A stretch of DNA of 35,869 nt, from contig NZ_JAMXFJ010000041.1 of the NCBI RefSeq assembly GCF_025460805.1, positions 1 through 35,869 on the forward strand, written 5' to 3'. The stretch comes from Microvirga sesbaniae. Its GTDB lineage: Bacteria > Pseudomonadota > Alphaproteobacteria > Rhizobiales > Beijerinckiaceae. Each line of letters begins with the position of its first letter. Within the stretch, counting starts at the first letter, position 1. Both the position numbers and the translations under genes were made by a program. The notes beneath the pieces were generated by a model. That model made no database searches. It was given only the letters and a program-made list of their open reading frames with translations, and had not been told where the DNA came from. This document shows, piece by piece, positions 31,411 to 35,869 of this stretch.

Positions 31411-32103
31411 TCATGGCGGCCCCTCTTGTCGCCCGGGGCTACTGTCCCACCCGCGCAGGTTCTCGATCAGGATATGCACGCTGATCAGCAGCACCCAGAT
31501 CGGCAGGACCATGATGCTCCAGTTCAGATAGAAGCTGCCGAGAAGCACCAGCGCGGCCAGCGCATACCCGATCCCGGCCATCCATCGGGGAGCGATCCCG
31601 GTGTAGATCACGACCGTGGACGTCGAGATCATGAAGACGCCGGCCATCTTGATCGCATAGACATTGAACAGGATGTAGGCGGTTGCGCGTCCGAAGCGGA
31701 ACGTCGGGGCTGGCCCCGTCCCGGCCACCTCGACGGAGGGTGCGATGAGCAGCAGGGCGCCCACAATGGTCGCTGCCATGAACAGGGTGCCCAGGAACAA
31801 CAGGCCGCTGCCCAGAAACACGGTGGCGAAGAAGCGGTCTTCCTTCGCACCGAGGCGGTCGCGCAGCACGCCGATGAACCACAGGAAGGCGATGCCTGCA
31901 AAGGGAATGAGGTTCAGCGCCAACGCCACGGACCGGGAGCCGCTCACCAGCCAGGTGCCGGGATCCAATGGATCGGCCGGAACCGCGCTCCGGAAGACCC
32001 AGAAGATGATGACGAGCAGGATGGAAAAGACGATGCCGGCTACGGCGGCCGCCCGTGGTGTTCGCAGATGCGAGTACATACTGGTCTCGTCCTGAGGCAT
32101 CAT
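31411..32103 (-). CDS. Integral membrane protein, unknown function
   Basis: A 230-residue protein with six or seven hydrophobic segments: about 18-38 (VAGIVFSILLVIIFWVF), 58-77 (VALALNLIPFAGIAFLWFIG), 89-122 (two stretches around FLGSGLLFLGTLF and ATIVGALLLIA), 145-168 (FNVYAIKMAGVFMISTSTVVIY), 175-192 (AGIGYALAALVLLGSFYL) and 196-215 (IMVLPIWVLLISVHILIENL). It matches no family I can name. GAGGAGGG precedes two adjacent ATGs (32103 and 32100). It stands alone, convergent with the DUF3616 gene. Confidence 0.7.
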   Translation of the reverse strand: MMPQDETSMYSHLRTPRAAAVAGIVFSILLVIIFWVFRSAVPADPLDPGTWLVSGSRSVALALNLIPFAGIAFLWFIGVLRDRLGAKEDRFFATVFLGSGLLFLGTLFMAATIVGALLLIAPSVEVAGTGPAPTFRFGRATAYILFNVYAIKMAGVFMISTSTVVIYTGIAPRWMAGIGYALAALVLLGSFYLNWSIMVLPIWVLLISVHILIENLRGWDSSPGRQEGPP

Positions 32104-32695
32104 CGCCCTCCTCGCGTGAGCCCAGACCCATGCACTCGATGGTACCGTCAGCATGACCCGTCGGTGAAGGGGTATCGCCGCGTTTGGTGTGCAGGCAGGG
32201 TCGGCAGGCGGGGATGAACTTTGACCCGCCGATTGAGTGGCCCAAACCCCTCTGTGGCGACACGACGGCCTAGATGGAGGTTGCGAGCCTCGACTCAGAC
32301 CGCTTTCGCATTGTGGTCACGGATTGCAGGGGGTGAACGGCCCTGTTCGCGCCACAACCGACCTAATCCTGCTTCGGCGGTGAAGGAACAGCGAAAAACG
32401 TCGACACGATGCCCCATGCTGGTCAAGGCGGCGCGAGCACGAAATGCGAGCGGTCCATGTCCTTGAAGCCGGTCTACTTCGTTCAGGGCTTCCCGCAACG
32501 GGGGCTCGGATACCTGGCATGGCCAAAATTGTCAGACCTCTGTCCCAAGCGATCAAGCATGGCCACTTGGCCGCGGGTACTTTGATCCATGGGGCGGTGG
32601 GAGATCATCGCCGCCCCGGGCGCAGGTCCATCCGGGTCTCGCCGGAGAGGCCCTCCCACACGAGCCATCGCCCGAAGAGCCGCAAGGGACAAACG
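32104..32695. other. 592-bp region without a recognisable gene
   Basis: Divergent spacer between the membrane-protein gene and the exported protein at 32696. A plus-strand frame opens upstream of 32696 in phase with that gene but lacks start signals. Nothing else was recognised. Confidence 0.45.
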
Positions 32696-33124
32696 ATGAT
32701 GGCATCCTTGAACGCGTCCGGAAGCCGGCAGACCCTTTTGGCGGTGGCTTTGTTGGGCCTGTCCCTGCCAGTCAACGCGGCCTTGGCGGACGACCCCGCG
32801 CCCGGGCAGGCTCAGGAAATCGGTTCGAAGTCGGCCGGGACCGCATCCAAGCGGTCCGGATCCGCCAGGGCGCCGGCACGGGGGCCAACGAGAAAGTCGG
32901 ACGGGGCCGGCGGCTTCGTCTACGGGCTCATCAACCAGATCCGGACGCAGAGCGAGGAGCTCTGCGCCCGCTACGGCAATCCAAGCGACTGCCTGGAGGA
33001 GGCCGAGGTCTGCCTGACCATGCGCGACGCCGACGACAATCAGGTCAAGCTTTGCCTCAACACCGTTCCAGGCGACAGCGGAGGCAACGGAAGCACGGTG
33101 CAGAAGTCGCGGTTAAAACGATAA
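32696..33124 (+). CDS. Exported small protein, unknown function
   Basis: A 142-residue precursor. The signal peptide covers about residues 1-31 (TLLAVALLGLSLPVNAALA before DDP). A basic Ser/Ala/Pro-rich linker (about 40-75) follows, then a compact Cys-containing domain (about 78-125: YGLINQIRTQSEELCARYGN, SDCLEEAEVCLTMRD, QVKLCLNTVPG) with four cysteines. These probably form two disulfides in the periplasm. Two ATGs at 32696/32699 follow AAGGGA; the longer frame to 32444 would bury the signal. It ends 21 bp before the MaoC pseudogene. Confidence 0.65.
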   Translation: MMASLNASGSRQTLLAVALLGLSLPVNAALADDPAPGQAQEIGSKSAGTASKRSGSARAPARGPTRKSDGAGGFVYGLINQIRTQSEELCARYGNPSDCLEEAEVCLTMRDADDNQVKLCLNTVPGDSGGNGSTVQKSRLKR

Positions 33125-33145
33125 CATCGATGGTCAGGGTGCACG

Positions 33146-33603
33146 ATGCGCATCTTCAGGGACTTCGGCGAGATCAAAGCAGCGGTTGGAACGGAGGTCG
33201 GGACGAGCGACTGGATTGACGTCAACCAGGAGCGGATCGACCAGTTCGCCCAGGCCACCCGCGACGATCAGTGGATCCATGTCGATGTCGAACGCGCCCG
33301 CCGCGTGCTGCCCACCGGCACCACGATTGCCCATGGCCTGCTCACCCTCAGCTTCGCACCGGTGTTTGTTCGTTCCGTCATGGACCTGGAAGGGTGGCGA
33401 ACACCCTCAACTATGGGGCGAACCGCATCCGGTACCTGGCGCCGGTGCCGGCGGGTTCGCGGCTGCACGGGCGGGTCACCATCGCGGCCGAGGAGGACGC
33501 GCCGCGCAACGGCCTCCGGATGACTTACGGAGTGACCATCGAGCTAGAGAACAGTGAGCGTCCGGCCTGCATGGCTGAACTCATCGCCGTGCACTACCGC
33601 TGA
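33146..33603 (+). pseudogene. MaoC-family (R)-specific enoyl-CoA hydratase gene with a 1-nt deletion
   Basis: The intact product would be a 152-residue hot-dog-fold hydratase acting on enoyl-CoA. The 5' part has KAAVGTEVGTSDWIDVNQERIDQFAQATRDDQWIHVD (catalytic Asp/His region, D-x4-H) and TGTTIAHGLLTLSFAPV. After VMDLEG, the run of G at 33392-33394 is one short. The frame then reads WRTPSTMG and stops early, while the true continuation VANTLNYGANRIRYLAPVPAGSRL and the end RPACMAELIAVHYR are one frame over. Total length is 458 nt, one less than 459. A homopolymer site makes sequencing error plausible; otherwise it is a genuine pseudogene. Confidence 0.85.
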
Positions 33604-33672
33604 ACGCAGCGGCACAGGCTTGGAGGCCCGTCAAAGGCAACAGGGGGTGACCAAGGCCTTATGGAGGCTGAC

Positions 33673-34128
33673 ATGAAAAGACTCGCAACACTCGCCGCGG
33701 CCGCGTTGATCCTGACCGGCAGTGTCGGGAACGCCAATGCGCAGTACTGGCGCGGCGGCTGGGGCTACGGCGGCTATTATCGTCCCGGCGGTTGGGGCGG
33801 CGGCGCCGTTGCGGCCGGGCTGATCGGTGGGGCGGTTCTCGGCGGACTGATCACCGCGGCCGCCACGGCCCCCGCCTATGGTTATGGGTACGGGTATCCA
33901 GCGTACAGCTATGGATACGGTTATCCGGGCTATGGCTATGGCGCCTATGCCCCATGGCCGGGTTACTATTACCCCCGGCCTGCCTACTACTACCCACGCC
34001 CGGCCTATTATGGCCCGCGCTATTACCCGAGACGCGTCTACTACGGGCCACGCTACTATGGCGCGTACAGGGGCTACTACGGCCCGCGCTACTTCGGGCC
34101 ACCCGTGGCGTACCGCCGGTACTGGTGA
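33673..34128 (+). CDS. Exported Gly/Tyr-rich protein
   Basis: A 151-residue protein. The signal peptide covers about residues 1-23 (LATLAAAALILTGSVGNANA). A Gly-rich hydrophobic stretch follows (GGGAVAAGLIGGAVLGGLITAAA, about 43-65), and then about 80 residues of YGYGYP, YYPRPAYY and YGPRYY repeats. Proteins of this composition are frequent in Rhizobiales and are presumed to be envelope or surface components. The ATG at 33673 has GGAGG five bases upstream; the upstream ATG at 33661 is rejected. The repetitive codons make all reading frames open locally. Confidence 0.75.
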   Translation: MKRLATLAAAALILTGSVGNANAQYWRGGWGYGGYYRPGGWGGGAVAAGLIGGAVLGGLITAAATAPAYGYGYGYPAYSYGYGYPGYGYGAYAPWPGYYYPRPAYYYPRPAYYGPRYYPRRVYYGPRYYGAYRGYYGPRYFGPPVAYRRYW

Positions 34129-34228
34129 GGACATGCCGCGCCCCGGAGCGCACGAGCGCGACATCGGGCATCCAGGAGGTGGTGGACAGCCGCCCCCGTA
34201 ATTCGCGTCAGGAGACAAGGAGACCGCA

Positions 34229-34747
34229 TTGCGGGCGAAGGACTACTCAGCCACCGAGACCCTGCGTGACGGACGTACGGTCGAAATCCGCGCCCTCCGG
34301 CCGGAGGACCGGGCTGGCCTGCTCGCCGCCGTCGGCCGGTCCAGCGACAAGTCCCTCTACCGCCGCTTTTTCGGCTTCAAGCGCGGCTTCACCGATCAGG
34401 AAGTCGACTTCTACATCAACGTCGACTTCGTGGACCACGTCGCCCTGGTCGCGCTGCTGGAGGAGGACGGCCGGCCGGTGATCGTCGGCGGGAGCCGTTA
34501 TGTCGTGGGGGTGCCGGGCCAGGCCGAGGTGGCCTTCGCCGTGGATGACGCCCACCAGGGACAAGGTATCGGGACAGCCCTGATGCGCCACCTGGTGGCC
34601 CTCGCCCGCGACGGCGGCCTCAGGGAACTGGTCGCCGACGTCCTGCCGGGGAACACCGCCATGCTGAAGGTCTTCGGCACGAGCGGGCTCGTGAGCACAA
34701 CGCGGCAGGAGCCCGACGCCATCCATGTCGTGCTTCAACTGGCGTGA
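34229..34747 (+). CDS. GNAT-family N-acetyltransferase
   Basis: A 172-residue enzyme that transfers an acetyl group from acetyl-CoA to an amine. Motif A, which binds the CoA pyrophosphate, is QGQGIGTALMRHLVALARDGG (Q-x-x-G-x-G at about 112-117). It is preceded by the strand AEVAFAVDDAHQ and followed by LVADVLPGNTAMLKVFGTSGL (motif B). The N-terminal RALRPEDRAGLLAAV is typical. The start is TTG at 34229 with AAGGAG six bases upstream. The sequence resembles the acetyltransferase domain attached to acyl-CoA synthetases (Pat-like), which modify lysines, but here it stands alone; the substrate is unknown. Confidence 0.85.
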   Translation: MRAKDYSATETLRDGRTVEIRALRPEDRAGLLAAVGRSSDKSLYRRFFGFKRGFTDQEVDFYINVDFVDHVALVALLEEDGRPVIVGGSRYVVGVPGQAEVAFAVDDAHQGQGIGTALMRHLVALARDGGLRELVADVLPGNTAMLKVFGTSGLVSTTRQEPDAIHVVLQLA

Positions 34748-34911
34748 TCCGGGCCGGTCCGTTGCGGCACCCATCGCCCATGGCCCGGTGGCGTTCGGCC
34801 CAAACTGACAAACGATTGGCCCAAGCCATCAAACACGCCATCGGTGCAGGCAGCACGATGGAGCCGTGCCGGGTGGCCGGTGCCGACGTAACCCTTGCAT
34901 GGAGGATCACC

Positions 34912-35169
34912 ATGGCCCGCATTGGATCTTTGTCCCGCGCCGGTCTGGCGTTGGTTGCACTGCCCGCTCTTTTCCTCGTCTCGGGTCCCGCGGACGCGGT
35001 CGTCTACTGCAAGACGGTGGGCGTGCCGAAGGGCTGCGTCGCGCGCCCGGTGGCCCCCGTGGCCCGCCGTGCCGTGGTCACTCCTGGTGTCGGGGCCGCG
35101 GGCGTCGGGATCCGCCCCGGCACCCCGATGAACCGTGGCGGCCCGGTCAACCGCGTCGGCCGACGCTGA
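34912..35169 (+). CDS. Small exported protein, unknown function
   Basis: An 85-residue precursor. A signal peptide (about 1-28, LALVALPALFLVSGPADA) precedes a short Cys pair (VVYCKTVGVPKGCVARP, about 30-46) and a Val/Pro/Gly/Arg-rich tail ending VNRVGRR. The two cysteines may form a disulfide. The ATG at 34912 has GGAGG six bases upstream; the in-frame extension to 34744 is not supported. Convergent with the GlsB gene. Confidence 0.65.
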   Translation: MARIGSLSRAGLALVALPALFLVSGPADAVVYCKTVGVPKGCVARPVAPVARRAVVTPGVGAAGVGIRPGTPMNRGGPVNRVGRR

Positions 35170-35190
35170 CCAAGTCCGCGGTCCACGGTG

Positions 35191-35490
35191 TCATTCGGCG
35201 GCGGCGCCCGTCCGGGACCGACGCCCGACCCAGAGCACCACGAGGACCAGCAACGTTCCGGCACAGGCAGCCACAACATCCCGCAGCGAGATCGTGACCG
35301 CGTCGAGCCTTGGGAAGAGGCCCAATAGGCGAAAGAGGAGACCGCCGACGAGAGCCCCGACCAGGCCTATGCCGAGGTTCTGCAGGAAGCCGAAGCCCCG
35401 ACGTTTCCACGTGACGATGAGCCCGGCGAGGCTTCCGCCGATCAGGCCAACGATGACCCAGACGATCACCTGCGCAAGGGATGGCATCAT
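35191..35490 (-). CDS. GlsB/YeaQ/YmgE-family stress membrane protein
   Basis: A 99-residue protein with three membrane segments: about 6-26 (AQVIVWVIVGLIGGSLAGLIV), 34-60 (GFLQNLGIGLVGALVGGLLFRLLGL) and 70-90 (DVVAACAGTLLVLVVLWVG). The pattern GLxGGxxAG followed by a basic loop and a second glycine-rich helix is the transglycosylase-associated family signature, often induced by stress. GAGGAGGG lies six bases before the ATG at 35490. It begins 24 bp after the stop of the aquaporin gene on the same strand, so co-transcription is likely. Confidence 0.88.
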   Translation of the reverse strand: MMPSLAQVIVWVIVGLIGGSLAGLIVTWKRRGFGFLQNLGIGLVGALVGGLLFRLLGLFPRLDAVTISLRDVVAACAGTLLVLVVLWVGRRSRTGAAAE

Positions 35491-35514
35491 GGATCCCTCC
35501 TCGGCATGTCCCCA

Positions 35515-35869
35515 CTACTCGGCCGGTGCGGCGGGCGTGACGCCGGTGACCTGGGCGGATGGCTCCTCGCTGAGCCAGCGGTAGAGGATCCCGCCGATGG
35601 CCCCGCCGATCAGGGGCGCGACCCAGAACATCCAGAGCTGCGCCAGGGCCCAGCCGCCGGCGAACAGGGCCGGGCCGGTGCTGCGGGCGGGGTTCACGGA
35701 CGTGTTGGTGATCGGGATGCCCACGAGATGGATCAGGGTGAGGCCAAGCCCGATGGCGATGGGGGCGAAGCCCGCCGGCGCCTTGCCGTGGGTCGCCCCC
35801 ATGATGATGAACAGGAACATCATGGTCAGCACCACCTCGGCGATGAAGCCCGAGATCATGCTGTACTGG
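35515..35869 (-). CDS. aqpZ: Aquaporin Z, C-terminal part (continues past the window)
   Basis: A water channel of the inner membrane. The visible 117 residues begin QYSMISGFIAEVVLTMMFLF, which aligns with the fourth-helix region of AqpZ. Then come APAGFAPIAIGLGLTLIHLV and the second NPA motif in NTSVNPARSTGPALF, with the Arg that forms the selectivity filter. The final helix WMFWVAPLIGGAIGGILYRWL and a short polar tail end the protein. The first NPA motif and the start lie outside the window. It is followed by the GlsB gene at 24 bp. Confidence 0.93.
   Translation of the reverse strand, partial: QYSMISGFIAEVVLTMMFLFIIMGATHGKAPAGFAPIAIGLGLTLIHLVGIPITNTSVNPARSTGPALFAGGWALAQLWMFWVAPLIGGAIGGILYRWLSEEPSAQVTGVTPAAPAE

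Noticed and set aside
1..35869. CRISPR arrays, restriction, toxin-antitoxin, phage or conjugation genes
   Set aside because: No repeats with regular spacers and no hallmark proteins of these systems were found on either strand.

Overview
The window is GC-rich, gene-dense DNA from an alphaproteobacterium. It is probably a Hyphomicrobiales/Rhizobiales member close to Microvirga or Methylobacterium. That placement is inferred from the families present (an EcfG-like sigma factor, a zeta-like DUF1476 protein, DUF2853, PRC-barrel proteins, tandem Crp/Fnr regulators, many small exported Gly/Tyr-rich proteins) and from strong AGGAGG-type ribosome binding sites. No rRNA, tRNA, CRISPR array or replication gene was seen.

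Layout. (1) 1-650 is the right end of an IS6-family element whose inverted repeat stops 3 bp from the stop codon of a sigma gene. (2) 654-7692 is a mostly minus-strand stress island: an EcfG-like ECF sigma factor, three small unknown proteins, two Hsp20 chaperones, an unknown-domain protein, ribosome hibernation factor HPF, a 47-residue microprotein, a DUF883-like membrane-anchored protein, a frameshifted CBS-domain gene and a PRC-barrel protein. One plus-strand membrane microprotein lies inside it. The leader of the second Hsp20 gene carries what looks like a ROSE-type RNA thermometer. (3) 7902-10372 holds two tandem, clearly paralogous Crp/Fnr regulators and a cupin. (4) 10421-18837 holds an O-methyltransferase, a doubly damaged di-iron metallo-beta-lactamase gene, a small membrane protein, a periplasmic 5'-nucleotidase, a DUF4239 membrane protein, a SAM methyltransferase and an alpha/beta hydrolase gene cut by an amber codon. 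(5) 19129-24881 holds a patatin-like lipase, an orphan periplasmic binding protein and a large autotransporter. (6) 24882-28067 is sparse: an IS110-family remnant, a low-complexity exported protein and an AraC regulator. (7) 28294-35869 holds small conserved alphaproteobacterial proteins (DUF1476, DUF2853, a glycine-zipper protein), a DUF3616 protein, membrane and exported proteins, a frameshifted MaoC gene, a GNAT acetyltransferase, and a GlsB/YeaQ protein next to the 3' part of an aquaporin Z gene.

How it fits together. The left third reads as a general-stress module: sigma factor, thermosensed chaperones, ribosome hibernation, CBS and PRC sensors and membrane-anchored stress proteins. The rest is accessory. 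At least four enzyme or sensor genes (CBS, MBL, alpha/beta hydrolase, MaoC) carry lesions, alongside two IS remnants, so the region is either under weak selection or contains sequencing errors; resequencing would separate the two. I found no clear new multi-gene system. The most promising leads are the ROSE-like thermometer, an unnamed domain present both alone and fused to a PRC-barrel, and the hydrolase whose amber codon is fused to a Shine-Dalgarno restart site.
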